Part shown: piece after piece, positions 50,729-59,937 of the stretch
Position numbering within the stretch: position 1 is the first letter of the stretch
Layout of the letters: each line of letters opens with the position of its first letter
Assembly (NCBI GenBank): GCA_003762875.1
Contig: RIBL01000010.1
Coordinates: 1 to 64,000, forward strand
Direction: 5' to 3'
DNA from: Muribaculaceae bacterium Isolate-110 (HZI)
Lineage (GTDB): Bacteria > Bacteroidota > Bacteroidia > Bacteroidales > Muribaculaceae
DNA length: 64,000 bases
Translations under genes and position numbers: made by a program
Notes under the pieces: generated by a model
What the model was told of the DNA's origin: nothing
The model's database searches: none
What the model saw: only the letters and a program-made list of their open reading frames with translations

Positions 50729-53419
50729 TTATCTTCCCGAGTTGCGCACCATGTCACTGATGTGGTTGTTAAACTCGTCGGAGGCGTTGAGCTGCTCGAG
50801 GGTCAGATGCATGCGGTAACGCCAGTAGTGACGCGGGTTGGCGGGGATATTGATAAGCTCCTCGCGCGGGTCGGTGCGGCGGAGCACACCGTCGGTCGAC
50901 AGCCAGTCCTGGAGCGGAAGGATACACAGCATGGACGATGAGTCGAGATGCATTCTGATGATGCGCTCGCATATCCACGGCTCGGCATACTGCGGTGCTT
51001 CGCCCGGCTCGCGCAACACTTCGTTGAAGTATTTCTGCGTGGTGGCGCGGTCGGCCTCCCACCAGCGGCGTATGCCGTCCATGTCGTGGGTCGAAGTGGT
51101 GCACACCGAATAGTAGGGATAGGTCCAGGTGTTGCCAAACGGGGTGGTGGGGTCCTTGGGCATGCGCTGTATCTCGAGCACGAGTATTTCGAGCGCGCTC
51201 ATGACCGCGGGCACGCATGCGGGTATCATGCCGAGGTCTTCGGCACACACGAGCATGTCGGTGGCGTCGATGAGCGGCGGCATCTTCCACATGGCTTTGC
51301 CATACCAGAAGTCGTTGTTGCGGCGATAGTAGAAGTCGTTGTAGAGACGGTTGAAACACCACTTTTCGTAGTCGTTGAGACAACGGTACTGATAGGTGTA
51401 CTGGGCCGAAATGCGGGGGTGATATTTGCCCTTCTCATAGGGGTCTTCGATAAAGAGCACGTCGTCGATGAGTCCGAGCAGGGCCTGGCATATGCGGTCG
51501 TTCTCCTCCGAGCCTTCGCCGTTTTCGGCCAGGGTGGCGAAGTGGTCGGCCACCTTGCGCTGGGTGTCAAACTCCTCGCGCAAACGATAGCGTCCGTCAC
51601 CCATAGGCATGAGATAGCGGTCGCGACACTCGTCGGCTTTGTCACCGAAGAAGTCTTTGAGCATCCATTCGAGTATGAGCGGGTGGGTCTGGCGGTCGGT
51701 GTCGAGCCAGAAGTCATAGTTGTGGCGCAGCTCGTCGGCCGAGAAGGGGAGAGCGCGGTTGAAGATGCCGAGCAGTCCGTGGATGGCATCCATCGGTATC
51801 TGCCATATGCGGAAAAATCCGAGCACGTGGTCTATGCGGTAGGCGTCGAAATATTCCGACATCTTGCGGAAACGGGCTTTCCACCATGCGAAGCCGTCTT
51901 TGGCCATCTCTTCCCAGTTGTAGGTCGGTAATCCCCAGTTCTGTCCCAGCACCGAGAAGTCATCCGGCGGCGCGCCGGCCTGGCAGTCGAGGTTGAAGAG
52001 GCGGGGAGAAATCCAGGCGTCGACACTGTTGCGCGAGATGCCGATAGGTATGTCGCCCTTGATGGCTACGCCGTGGGCGCGGGCATAGTCGTGGACCATG
52101 CGCATCTGGCGGTCGAGGTGATACTGCTGGTAATATACATAATATATGTCATCGAGGTGTGCGGCGATAAATCCCTTGACTTTCTCCTCGTCATAGACGG
52201 CATATTCGCCCCAGCGGCTCATGTCGGAGGTGCAGTTGAGGTCGCGCAGCACGCAGAATGCCGCATAGGGCGTGAGCCACGATGCGTTGCGGCTGAGGAA
52301 GCTCTGAAATTCGGGCGTAGACATGTCGGCATGACCGTTTTGGGCAAAGAGCTCGCGGGTATACTGGTTCTTGGCCTTGTTGACGCGTTCATAGTCGATC
52401 TGCGGCAGGCGGTTGAGTTCACGGCCGAGCTCGTCGAAGTAACGCTGACGCTCCTCGTTGTCGAGCCGTCCCATCTCGCTCAGACGCAGATACATCGGGT
52501 GGAGGGCAAAGGTCGAGTTGGCGTTGTAGGGATAGGAGTCGGTCCATGTGTGGGTCATGGTGGTGTCGTTGATGGGGAGCACCTGCACGAAATTCTGATG
52601 AGTGCGCACGGCCCAGTCGACCATCTTTTTCAGGTCCATGAAATCGCCCACGCCGAAATCCTCCTCGCTGCGCAGCGAGAATACCGGTATGGCCACACCA
52701 GCACCGCGCCAGGGACTCAGGGGGTTGACCAGACGCTGGCCGGCATCTATGACTGCCGCGCCGTCGGCGTGAGGGGGTATGTTGAACCAACGGTTGTCGC
52801 GTCCCTCCCAGGCCACTACATCGCCGGTGGCTTTCTTTACTATAAGAAACTTATATTCGCTTGAGTCGGCGATAGCGTCGAGTGGCAGATTGATGCGCCA
52901 TGTCGGATATTCCGCATCGCTCATGCGTGGTGCTTTGGCTGGGTCCCACGCGCCGAGGGCTGCTGACGCGCCGCTTACGGCCACCGCCTCGTCGGGACGT
53001 ATCATCGGGGCGTCTACGCAGAGTGTGAGCATGCCGCGGACAGCCTCTACTGCCGGAGTCCTGTCGGCGCGGTTGCATATGCAGTCGGTAAACGCGCTCG
53101 CATAGTAGGGTTTGTCCCAAGGCTGGTCGTGCCATCGGTCGAGAATGGTTATTTCCGAAGTGTCGGCCGAGCGTTCGAAGCGATGGCCTTTGCCCCATTC
53201 GCGTTTCACGGAGCCGTTGTCATGACGCACGAAGTAACAATAGTTGATTACATCGAGCGAGTCGGGCAGTTCCACTGTCACCTGCCATGTCTCATGACCG
53301 TTGAGTGTCATGGCCACGGCCTTGTCGGTGTCGCCGCCACCCAATGCTTCGGGTGTGCCCGACAAAAACAGGCTTTCGCCCCACTCGGTACGGTAATTGA
53401 CTTCAAATGTAAGTTTCAT
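50729..53419 (-). CDS. malQ: 4-alpha-glucanotransferase (amylomaltase) with N-terminal CBM20-like domains
   Basis: GH77 enzyme that transfers alpha-1,4-glucan segments between maltodextrins. 896 residues, long because two CBM20-like starch-binding domains precede the catalytic part: about 1-110 (VNYRTEWGESLFLSGTPEALGG) and about 125-235 (VAVSGASAALGAWDPAKAPRM). The catalytic barrel (from about 245) starts RGAGVAIPVFSLRSEEDFGVGDF. It carries YRIDHVLGFFRIW with the nucleophile Asp, VCAEDLGMIP with the acid/base Glu, and STHDMDGIRRWWE with the third Asp. No signal peptide, so cytoplasmic. Monocistronic with its own promoter. Confidence 0.94.
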   Translation of the reverse strand: MKLTFEVNYRTEWGESLFLSGTPEALGGGDTDKAVAMTLNGHETWQVTVELPDSLDVINYCYFVRHDNGSVKREWGKGHRFERSADTSEITILDRWHDQPWDKPYYASAFTDCICNRADRTPAVEAVRGMLTLCVDAPMIRPDEAVAVSGASAALGAWDPAKAPRMSDAEYPTWRINLPLDAIADSSEYKFLIVKKATGDVVAWEGRDNRWFNIPPHADGAAVIDAGQRLVNPLSPWRGAGVAIPVFSLRSEEDFGVGDFMDLKKMVDWAVRTHQNFVQVLPINDTTMTHTWTDSYPYNANSTFALHPMYLRLSEMGRLDNEERQRYFDELGRELNRLPQIDYERVNKAKNQYTRELFAQNGHADMSTPEFQSFLSRNASWLTPYAAFCVLRDLNCTSDMSRWGEYAVYDEEKVKGFIAAHLDDIYYVYYQQYHLDRQMRMVHDYARAHGVAIKGDIPIGISRNSVDAWISPRLFNLDCQAGAPPDDFSVLGQNWGLPTYNWEEMAKDGFAWWKARFRKMSEYFDAYRIDHVLGFFRIWQIPMDAIHGLLGIFNRALPFSADELRHNYDFWLDTDRQTHPLILEWMLKDFFGDKADECRDRYLMPMGDGRYRLREEFDTQRKVADHFATLAENGEGSEENDRICQALLGLIDDVLFIEDPYEKGKYHPRISAQYTYQYRCLNDYEKWCFNRLYNDFYYRRNNDFWYGKAMWKMPPLIDATDMLVCAEDLGMIPACVPAVMSALEILVLEIQRMPKDPTTPFGNTWTYPYYSVCTTSTHDMDGIRRWWEADRATTQKYFNEVLREPGEAPQYAEPWICERIIRMHLDSSSMLCILPLQDWLSTDGVLRRTDPREELINIPANPRHYWRYRMHLTLEQLNASDEFNNHISDMVRNSGR

Positions 53420-53467
53420 ATAATAAGTATGATATAATATATTTTATATGCTTTATGTTACAAATGA

Positions 53468-53498
53468 CAAAATTAGTGTTTTTTGTAATAAACGGCAA
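53468..53498 (-). promoter_or_regulatory. Promoter of malQ
   Basis: On the minus strand TAATTTTG (53468-53475) has TTG (53496-53498) exactly 20 bp upstream. The start near 53461 gives a leader of about 42 nt. Confidence 0.6.
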
Positions 53499-53522
53499 CA
53501 ATCCGAGAGATGTTTTTAAACA

Positions 53523-53556
53523 GCAATAATCAAAGCTGATCAAAGCTGATTATTGC
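53523..53556. repeat. Hairpin with tandem 10-bp repeat between malQ and the glycosyltransferase gene
   Basis: GCAATAATCA (53523-53532) and TGATTATTGC (53547-53556) pair perfectly. The interior contains CAAAGCTGAT twice in tandem (53531-53540, 53541-53550). It sits between divergent promoters, so it is more likely a binding site than a terminator. Confidence 0.5.
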
Positions 53557-53585
53557 GCCGTAATGTGATGTTTTTGGTATTGTAA

Positions 53586-53616
53586 TTGGAAATGAGGCGA
53601 ATTATGATTAATTTTG
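53586..53616 (+). promoter_or_regulatory. Promoter of the GT2-GT4 gene pair
   Basis: TTG (53586-53588), 20 bp, TAATTTTG (53609-53616). Start near 53623. This excludes earlier in-frame start codons and supports the ATG at 53640. Confidence 0.65.
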
Positions 53617-53639
53617 TCGCCCCAATTAACGATATAGAT

Positions 53640-54458
53640 ATGACCCAACCAAAGGCATCGCAGAAGATAACTGTCGTGACGGTGTGCTATAACGCTGTCA
53701 AAGAGATAGAGAAGACTATCCAATCGGTTATCAGCCAGACTTATGATAATGTGGAATATATAATAGTCGACGGCGGTTCGACCGACGGTACACTGGATAT
53801 AATCCGTAAATACTCGTCGCGCATCACCCGTTGGGTCAGTGAGCCGGACAAGGGCATATTTGACGCCATGAACAAGTCGGCGCGTATGGCCACCGGCGAA
53901 TATATCAATTTCATGAATGCCGGCGACCTGTTTTTTGACGAGAAAGTGCTCTCCGACATTTTTGCCGGCCGCAGCTATGACGAGGATGTGCTCTACGGGT
54001 CCACAATCCTGCATTACAAAGGGGGATACAAGCCCCACCGCTCGGCCACGATCGACCGCATGCTGGTGTGTATGCCTTTCTGCCATCAGAGCTCGTTTAC
54101 AAAAGTGTCGGTGTTGCGCGAACATCCGTTTGACACCACATTTCTCTCCATAGCCGACTGTGTGTTTTTCCGTCAGCTCTACAATAGCGGCGGCACATTC
54201 CGCGATGTGAAAAAATACATTGCCATCTATGACATGTATGGCTACGTATCCAACACTTCGCTGAAGTGTTATTTCGAGTCATGTCTCGTACACCGTCAGA
54301 ATCCCACTCTCGGAGGCTATCTGCGTCGTCTTGTCGACATCAATTTCCGTCCTCTGCGCTACTGCTCGCTGCGGTTCATGTATGCCGAGCGCAAGAAGCC
54401 CGGCAAATACTCGCGCACACTCGAGGCTTTCAGACAGACGTATGACGACAAGGCCTGA
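53640..54458 (+). CDS. Glycosyltransferase family 2
   Basis: GT-A fold transferase using a nucleotide sugar, 272 residues from ATG 53640. The start is set by the promoter whose -7 box ends at 53616; earlier in-frame codons (53592, 53604) lie in the promoter. Motifs are KITVVTVCYNAVKEIEKTI at the N-terminus, EYIIVDGGSTDGT for the nucleotide, and FMNAGDLFF for the DxD-like site. No membrane helix. Donor and acceptor unknown. It belongs with the GT4 gene 53 nt downstream, and both probably act on a surface glycan. Confidence 0.88.
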   Translation: MTQPKASQKITVVTVCYNAVKEIEKTIQSVISQTYDNVEYIIVDGGSTDGTLDIIRKYSSRITRWVSEPDKGIFDAMNKSARMATGEYINFMNAGDLFFDEKVLSDIFAGRSYDEDVLYGSTILHYKGGYKPHRSATIDRMLVCMPFCHQSSFTKVSVLREHPFDTTFLSIADCVFFRQLYNSGGTFRDVKKYIAIYDMYGYVSNTSLKCYFESCLVHRQNPTLGGYLRRLVDINFRPLRYCSLRFMYAERKKPGKYSRTLEAFRQTYDDKA

Positions 54459-54511
54459 GGCCGGCATTGACCTGTTTTTCCAACTATTTTTTAGCTGATT
54501 CGACACACATT

Positions 54512-55660
54512 ATGATTGCTTATCTTATATATGACCTCAATGTCCGTGGCGGCACACACAAGCAGTTTCTGAAACTGCTTGAATACACCGAAGCCCAGGG
54601 TGAACCGTTTTTCATCGTGACCCGTTTTCTCGACTTCGACAAGACCTATCCCGAGTTTCGCAGATATGCCGACCGCATACGGGTCCTGGAGGAAGAGCGC
54701 GGCAGCCGCTCGGTGGTGGCGCGTGTGGCACGCACCCTTCGGGCACGACGTCGCCTGGCCGAGATGGTGAGCGATGCCGATGTGGTCAACATCCACGACT
54801 GTGGATTTGAGACTCTGCTGCCGGCCTTCAAGGGCAAACGTGTCGTGTGGCAGATCAACGACCTGTATTACGTATTTCAGACGGGAGTTTCCGCCTCAAG
54901 CCGTCAGTCTCTACGCAACAGGGCCTTGAAGCGGATCATACTTAACGGCTTGAAATATGTCGACGAGATTACCGTCAATGTCACCAAAAATGCCGAGCGT
55001 GTGAAGCGTTGCATGGGGCGTGACGCCACGGTGCTCTATTGCGGAGTCGAGCCTGTGGGCATAACACGCGACATCAACGAGACTTTCGGCCGGTTTGACA
55101 GCCGTCGGGTCAACCTGCTCTCGAGCGGTGTGTGGTTTCCCTACCGCAACTATGAGGCTCAGGTCGAGACGGTGAGTCTTCTTGTATCCCGCGGCTATGA
55201 CGTTCATCTCGACATCATAGGCTCCACCTCCCTTGCCCCCGATTATGTCAGGAAGATTGAGGAGATGATAGCCTCCCGTGGTCTCGGTGACCGCATAGAG
55301 ATATGCGGCATGGTCGATGAGAAACGATTCAGGGAGCTGCATGAGCGGGCCGACATGTTTTTGTTTGTCAACGTCGATCAGAGCTGGGGCCTGGCTGTGT
55401 TTGAGGCCATGAGCTGCGGACTGCCCGTGATAGTGAGCGAGAGTGTCGGGGCTACCGAGATACTCCACGACGGGGTCGACTCACTGTTTGTCAATCCCAA
55501 GTCGCCCGAGGCCATAGCCGGCCGCATCGAGAACCTTATGGACGACCGCTCTCTATATACACGCATCTCCGATACAGCCTCTCGCTTTCACCAGCAATAT
55601 ACTTGGGACAAGGCCTACTCCGCCCCCATGCTGAAATTACTGAAAAAGAGCGAAAAGTAG
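54512..55660 (+). CDS. Glycosyltransferase family 4
   Basis: GT-B fold transferase, 382 residues from ATG 54512 (MIAYLIYDLNVRGGTHKQF, the typical first strand and glycine loop). Upstream in-frame starts lack conserved sequence. The C-terminal domain carries RVNLLSSGVWFPYRN, DRIEICGMVDEKRFRELHER and the nucleotide-sugar motif WGLAVFEAMSCGLPVIVSE (EX7E type). Adds a sugar to a polysaccharide or lipid-linked glycan; specificity not deducible. Probably co-transcribed with the GT2 gene. A small hairpin (55694-55719) follows. Confidence 0.9.
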   Translation: MIAYLIYDLNVRGGTHKQFLKLLEYTEAQGEPFFIVTRFLDFDKTYPEFRRYADRIRVLEEERGSRSVVARVARTLRARRRLAEMVSDADVVNIHDCGFETLLPAFKGKRVVWQINDLYYVFQTGVSASSRQSLRNRALKRIILNGLKYVDEITVNVTKNAERVKRCMGRDATVLYCGVEPVGITRDINETFGRFDSRRVNLLSSGVWFPYRNYEAQVETVSLLVSRGYDVHLDIIGSTSLAPDYVRKIEEMIASRGLGDRIEICGMVDEKRFRELHERADMFLFVNVDQSWGLAVFEAMSCGLPVIVSESVGATEILHDGVDSLFVNPKSPEAIAGRIENLMDDRSLYTRISDTASRFHQQYTWDKAYSAPMLKLLKKSEK

Positions 55661-55693
55661 AAAAAAACATTTGTCTTTGTAGGAAAATTAGAA

Positions 55694-55719
55694 TAGCCGA
55701 CGGTCATTCGTGTCGGCTA
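55694..55719 (+). terminator. Possible terminator after the GT4 gene
   Basis: TAGCCGAC (55694-55701) pairs with GTCGGCTA (55712-55719) around a 10-nt loop. It is followed by AATTACG rather than a strong T-run, so confidence is moderate. Confidence 0.45.
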
Positions 55720-55726
55720 AATTACG

Positions 55727-55734
55727 TACCTTTG
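55727..55734 (+). promoter_or_regulatory. -7 box of the metX operon
   Basis: TACCTTTG fits TAnnTTTG; start near 55741, about 33 nt before the metX ATG. The -33 region overlaps the preceding hairpin and lacks a clear TTTG. Confidence 0.5.
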
Positions 55735-55773
55735 TTGGCTAAAATCAGAACCGAAAAATAACACCAAAGGGCA

Positions 55774-56784
55774 ATGACACAATATTACGACCACAACTCA
55801 CCTTTCGCACTCGAATTTGGCGGCACGCTCGAGCGTCTGCGCATCGCTTACAATACCTATGGCACGCTCAACGAGCAGCGCGACAACGTCGTGTGGGTGT
55901 GTCATGCCCTGACTGCCAACAGTGACGTGCAGGACTGGTGGCCCCACACGGTGGAGGAAGGTATGTTTCTCGACCCTACACGTTATTTTATAATATGTGC
56001 CAACTTCATCGGCTCGCCCTATGGCACCACGTGCCCGCTGCATGAAAATCCCGCCACGGGTCGCCCCTATTACGGCGATTTTCCCAAGTACACCATACGA
56101 GATGTGGTCAATGCCCACCGCATACTGGCCGACGCCCTCGGCATCGGACACATCCACACACTCGTAGGCTGCTCGGTAGGCGGTTTCCAGGCTGTGGAGT
56201 GGGCCGTGATGGAGCCGGAGCGTTTTGAGCGTCTCGCCCTCATGGCCACCGACGGCGTGGCCACCCCCTGGACAATAGCCATCAACGAGAGCCAGCGCAT
56301 GTGCATCGAGGCCGATGCCACCTATGGCGAGTCGCGTCCCGACGCAGGAGCCGCCGGTCTGGCAGCCGCACGGGCCATAGGTCTGCTCAGCTATCGCGGG
56401 CCTTCGGGCTATAACCTCACCCAGCGCGACACGGAGGAGTATCCCGCGCCGCGCCGCGCCGTGTCCTATCAGCGTTATCAGGGCGAGAAGCTCGTGCGCC
56501 GCTTTGACGCTTATTCCTATCACGCAATTCTTGACTCGTTTGACACCCACGACGTGGGCCGCGGCCGCGGAGGCATGTATGCAGCCCTCTCGACCATCAA
56601 GGCCAAGACGCTTGTGGTAGGTCTTACCACCGATATAGTTTTCCCGCCGGCCGACATGATAGCTCTAGCCGCACGCATACCACGCGCCCGTTATGCCGAG
56701 ATACATTCGCCCTTCGGTCACGACGGATTTCTTGTGGAAAACTATCAGCTCAACGCACTAATGAAACCGTTTATGCAGAAATGA
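55774..56784 (+). CDS. metX: Homoserine O-acetyltransferase
   Basis: Acetylates homoserine from acetyl-CoA, the first committed step of methionine synthesis by the direct-sulfhydrylation route. 336-residue alpha/beta hydrolase. The nucleophile elbow is GCSVGGFQ (Ser near residue 142), with the catalytic Asp in LTTDIVFP and the His in FGHDGFLVE. The oxyanion and substrate segment FIGSPYGTTCPLHENPATG is diagnostic of MetX. A succinyltransferase activity has been seen in some relatives, so acyl specificity is inferred. The EamA gene overlaps its stop by 4 nt. Confidence 0.94.
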   Translation: MTQYYDHNSPFALEFGGTLERLRIAYNTYGTLNEQRDNVVWVCHALTANSDVQDWWPHTVEEGMFLDPTRYFIICANFIGSPYGTTCPLHENPATGRPYYGDFPKYTIRDVVNAHRILADALGIGHIHTLVGCSVGGFQAVEWAVMEPERFERLALMATDGVATPWTIAINESQRMCIEADATYGESRPDAGAAGLAAARAIGLLSYRGPSGYNLTQRDTEEYPAPRRAVSYQRYQGEKLVRRFDAYSYHAILDSFDTHDVGRGRGGMYAALSTIKAKTLVVGLTTDIVFPPADMIALAARIPRARYAEIHSPFGHDGFLVENYQLNALMKPFMQK

Positions 56785-57710
56785 AACCTACCACCAAAGG
56801 TTATATCCTCGGTGCCGTGGCAGCAGTGAGCTATGGCACTAATCCGCTTTTTGCCGTACCCCTCTATGAGCTCGGCCTGAGTGTCGGCTCGGTGTTGTTT
56901 TACCGTTACGTGGTTGCCACCCTGCTGCTCGGACTGGTGATGTGGCAGCGCGGCTACAGCTTCCGGCTCGCGCCGCGCCAGATACCGCTTATGTTTTTGC
57001 AGGGTGTCCTGTTCGCGCTCTCGTCGGTAGGACTCTTTGAGGCCTACAAATATATGGACGTGGGCATCGCATCGACAATGCTCTTTGTCGAACCTGTGCT
57101 CATAGCCTTGATACTATGGATATTCTATCGGCAGAAAATCTCTCTGTCGACCGCTCTGGCGATACTCATATCGCTCGGTGGAGTCGTGTTGCTGGCCAAT
57201 CCCGGGCCAGGAGCCAACGTCTCGACACGAGGTGTCACGCTTGTCATACTGTCGGCCCTGAGCTATGCACTCTATATGATATTTATCAATAAGACGTCGC
57301 TGCAACACCTCTCGGGTCCCACACTGACATTCTATTCACTGCTTTTCGGCATCACAGTCATGGTGGTCAAGGTGGGTTGGCTCACGGAGCTTCAGTCCAT
57401 ACCGATGACACCTATGGGGCTTGTGTGTGCCACAGGCCTGTCGGTGTTTCCCACCATTGTGTCGATACTCACCGTGGCTGTGGCCGTGCAACTCATCGGA
57501 TCGGTGCCGGTGTCGATACTCGGCGCACTGGAGCCTGTGACCGGAGTGCTTGTAGGAGTACTGATATTTGGAGAGATACTCACATTCAAGGCTGTGCTGG
57601 GCATAGTGCTCATCCTCGCGGCCGTGTTTGTGCTGGTGTCCCATCCGCGTAAACTGATAAAAAATGGTAAAGCAATGTTTCATCATTTTCGGCTGTCTGG
57701 CCGTAGGTGA
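56781..57710 (+). CDS. EamA/DMT family transporter
   Basis: Drug/metabolite transporter with ten predicted membrane helices in two repeated halves of five (first EamA unit at about 5-138, second at about 150-288). 309 residues. Repeat signatures include SYGTNPLFAVPLY, LFVEPVLIALILWIF and ALEPVTGVLVGVLIFGE. Overlaps metX by 4 nt (ATGA). This family often exports amino acids or metabolites, so export of a methionine-pathway intermediate is conceivable but unproven. Confidence 0.9.
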   Translation: MKPTTKGYILGAVAAVSYGTNPLFAVPLYELGLSVGSVLFYRYVVATLLLGLVMWQRGYSFRLAPRQIPLMFLQGVLFALSSVGLFEAYKYMDVGIASTMLFVEPVLIALILWIFYRQKISLSTALAILISLGGVVLLANPGPGANVSTRGVTLVILSALSYALYMIFINKTSLQHLSGPTLTFYSLLFGITVMVVKVGWLTELQSIPMTPMGLVCATGLSVFPTIVSILTVAVAVQLIGSVPVSILGALEPVTGVLVGVLIFGEILTFKAVLGIVLILAAVFVLVSHPRKLIKNGKAMFHHFRLSGRR

Positions 57711-58011
57711 GATTATCGTATGGCTCACGGGTATATCTATTCCCGGGAGCATACTGGGCATGCTTCTCATGACGTTTCTGCTTGAGAAGAAGTTGCTGAA
57801 AGTTGAGGATGTAGCCCCGATGTGCCGTTTTCTGGTCTCCAACATGGGTTTTTTCTTCGTGCCGCCCGGCGTGGCTCTTATGCTCTATTTCGATGTGATA
57901 GCCGATTCGTGGCTTGCCATCACTGTGGCAACGGTGGTGAGCACCGCGCTCGTGCTGCTTGTGACAGGTCGTGTACATCAATTATTCCGCCATGGATTTC
58001 ATAGAAAGTGA
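57664..58011 (+). CDS. LrgA/CidA family membrane protein
   Basis: 115-residue, four-helix membrane protein (VKQCFIIFGCLAVGEIIVWLTG, GSILGMLLMTFLL, MGFFFVPPGVALML, ITVATVVSTALVLLVTGR). The FFVPPGVALM loop is the family hallmark. LrgA/CidA proteins were described as holin-like regulators of murein hydrolase activity; related pairs transport pyruvate or glycolate. Its start overlaps the EamA gene by 47 nt and its stop overlaps lrgB by 20 nt, so it is translationally coupled on both sides. Confidence 0.9.
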   Translation: MVKQCFIIFGCLAVGEIIVWLTGISIPGSILGMLLMTFLLEKKLLKVEDVAPMCRFLVSNMGFFFVPPGVALMLYFDVIADSWLAITVATVVSTALVLLVTGRVHQLFRHGFHRK

Positions 58012-58681
58012 CATATTTCTTGTGGCCCTCACCTTTGGTGTGTATTTCGGGGCCATGCGTCTGCGCGACATCACAGGAGTGTCGGCATTTCATCCCGTGC
58101 TTGTGACCGTGGCCGTGCTGATCGGTTTTCTGCAACTTACAGGCATCAGCTATGAGACATATTCGCGTCCGGGCCATATGATAGAGTTCTGGCTCAAACC
58201 GGCCATCGTGGCTCTCGGCCTTCCGCTCTATACCCAGTTGAAAGTCATACGCAAGCAGTTCATCCCGATACTCATGTGTGAGCTTGCGGGCTGTGTGGTG
58301 GGCATCATTTCGGTAGTGTTGATAGCCAAATGGATGGGAGCCTCGCGCGAGGTCATAATATCGCTCGCTCCCAAATCGGTGACCAATGCCATAGCCATCG
58401 AGATTACCGGCCATCTTGGCGGCATACCTTCACTCACGGCATCGATAGTTGTGCTTGTCGGTTTGCTTGGAGCCGTTGTCGGGCTTAAAGTGTTGAGTCT
58501 CGGTAATATATCGAGTCCGGTGGCCCAGGGCATAAGCATGGGCACTGCCGCCCATGTCATCGGCACAAGCCGTGTCAACCAGCTTTCCGAACGTTATGGA
58601 GCCTATGCGACAGTCGGACTAATCATCAACGGCGTGCTCACTTCCGTCCTCGCCGGCCCGCTCCTGACACTATTGTTGTAA
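57992..58681 (+). CDS. LrgB/CidB family membrane protein
   Basis: 229 residues from the ATG at 57992 (an upstream GTG lies within lrgA). Six to seven membrane helices. Characteristic segments are WLKPAIVALGLPLYTQL, SLAPKSVTNAIAIEI and GTAAHVIGTSRV. It is the partner of the preceding LrgA protein and probably forms a transport unit with it. A perfect 24-bp hairpin directly follows, so it is the last gene of the operon. Confidence 0.91.
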   Translation: MDFIESDIFLVALTFGVYFGAMRLRDITGVSAFHPVLVTVAVLIGFLQLTGISYETYSRPGHMIEFWLKPAIVALGLPLYTQLKVIRKQFIPILMCELAGCVVGIISVVLIAKWMGASREVIISLAPKSVTNAIAIEITGHLGGIPSLTASIVVLVGLLGAVVGLKVLSLGNISSPVAQGISMGTAAHVIGTSRVNQLSERYGAYATVGLIINGVLTSVLAGPLLTLLL

Positions 58682-58692
58682 TAAACGTCCGT

Positions 58693-58746
58693 AATATAAT
58701 GGCAGCGGCATCAGAATATGACTTCTGATGCCGCTGCCATTATATT
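58693..58746. terminator. Perfect 24-bp bidirectional terminator hairpin
   Basis: Arms 58693-58716 and 58723-58746 are exact reverse complements around the 6-nt loop TATGAC. T- and A-rich ends flank the GC core on both sides. It lies between the convergent lrgB and TolC-family genes and can serve both. Confidence 0.9.
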
Positions 58747-58758
58747 GCATTTTACCGA

Positions 58759-59937
58759 TCAGTTGTATCGGTTGAGGCGTGAGAGCGTGAGATTATACTC
58801 GTAGAGAGTGTCGATATAGTCGCGGCGGGCTGCTATGAAATAGTTTGACTCTTGGATAAATGTCAGGAAATTAATCTGACCGGCTTTGAGGGCCTTTTGG
58901 AGCAATTCATAGTTGGCCTTGTCATTGATCACCGGCTCATACTCGTCTATCGTAGCGCGAAGAGCGTCGAGTTGTCGGCGGTCAGCATCCATTTCGGCCA
59001 CACGGCGCGCAAGAGCCATCTCCGCATCCATAAGGGCCGCTTCTGCCTCGAGTCCTGACGCCTTGATTTGATGTTTGCGACCCCACATGGGCAGTGTTAT
59101 ACCTATGGAGAAGCCGTTGAAAGTCTCCGATCCTTCCACCTCGTGTTCGTAGCCTATGGAGAATCCCGGTATGCGTGAGCGTTTCTCAGCCTTTACCATC
59201 GATTTGGCTGCATCAAGCGATGCCTGAGCCGCCGCAATCTGCGGGTCGCGTTCCTTGATGGTTTCGGCCGAGAGGATGCCGGGAGCCGGCATAATCGGAT
59301 AGACCGAGCCGAGACGCAGAGCCATATCCGTCACATCCTTGCCTCCGTTGAGGGTCTGGAGCGATGCGAGCAGGGCGGCGCGTGAGGCCTTGAGAGTGTT
59401 GAGTTCGCGGTGGGCGGCCATGCGTTCAAGCACGGTCTTGTTGTAGTCAAGACGGGTTTCCGCACCGGCCTCGGCCGCTTTTTTATAGAACATTTCCATG
59501 CTGTCCATGCGTTCGGCCAGTTGCGACTGCATCTCGATGAGCTGGGCATTGTGGATTATATCTATAAGCAGGTTGCGTGTTTCCTGACGCAGATCCAGGA
59601 GTGTCGACTCCCTGAGAAAGTGCATCGCGCTACGGGAAGAGCGGGTGGCCTCGCGACGTGCGGCATATACTCCGGGCCAGTCGAATGACTGGCTCACCGA
59701 GAGCGACCACTTGTTTTCACCGCCCGACTCGGTGTTCCATACACGGCTGAACTCCACTTCCGGAGCTTCGAGAGTATTTTCTCCATATAAGCCTTCCACC
59801 TGTGCTTCGGCGCGGGCATTCTCGGCGCGGACGGTGAGATTGTTGTACATCACCTCCGACATTATTTCATCAAAAGTGTCGGCTCCGGCGGCAAGAGGGA
59901 GCATCGACATTAGGGCTATGATAAATCTGCGTGTCAT
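58759..59937 (-). CDS. TolC-family outer-membrane efflux protein
   Basis: Outer-membrane channel of a tripartite efflux pump. 392 residues with the signal peptide ending LAAGA (about residue 19). Two outer-membrane efflux repeats of long helices follow, for example AEMDADRRQLDALRATIDE and ALKAGQINFLTFIQESNYF, matching the CusC/CzcC subtype in length. Its start overlaps the stop of the RND pump gene by 4 nt, so it is the last gene of the adaptor-pump-channel operon. Confidence 0.92.
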   Translation of the reverse strand: MTRRFIIALMSMLPLAAGADTFDEIMSEVMYNNLTVRAENARAEAQVEGLYGENTLEAPEVEFSRVWNTESGGENKWSLSVSQSFDWPGVYAARREATRSSRSAMHFLRESTLLDLRQETRNLLIDIIHNAQLIEMQSQLAERMDSMEMFYKKAAEAGAETRLDYNKTVLERMAAHRELNTLKASRAALLASLQTLNGGKDVTDMALRLGSVYPIMPAPGILSAETIKERDPQIAAAQASLDAAKSMVKAEKRSRIPGFSIGYEHEVEGSETFNGFSIGITLPMWGRKHQIKASGLEAEAALMDAEMALARRVAEMDADRRQLDALRATIDEYEPVINDKANYELLQKALKAGQINFLTFIQESNYFIAARRDYIDTLYEYNLTLSRLNRYN

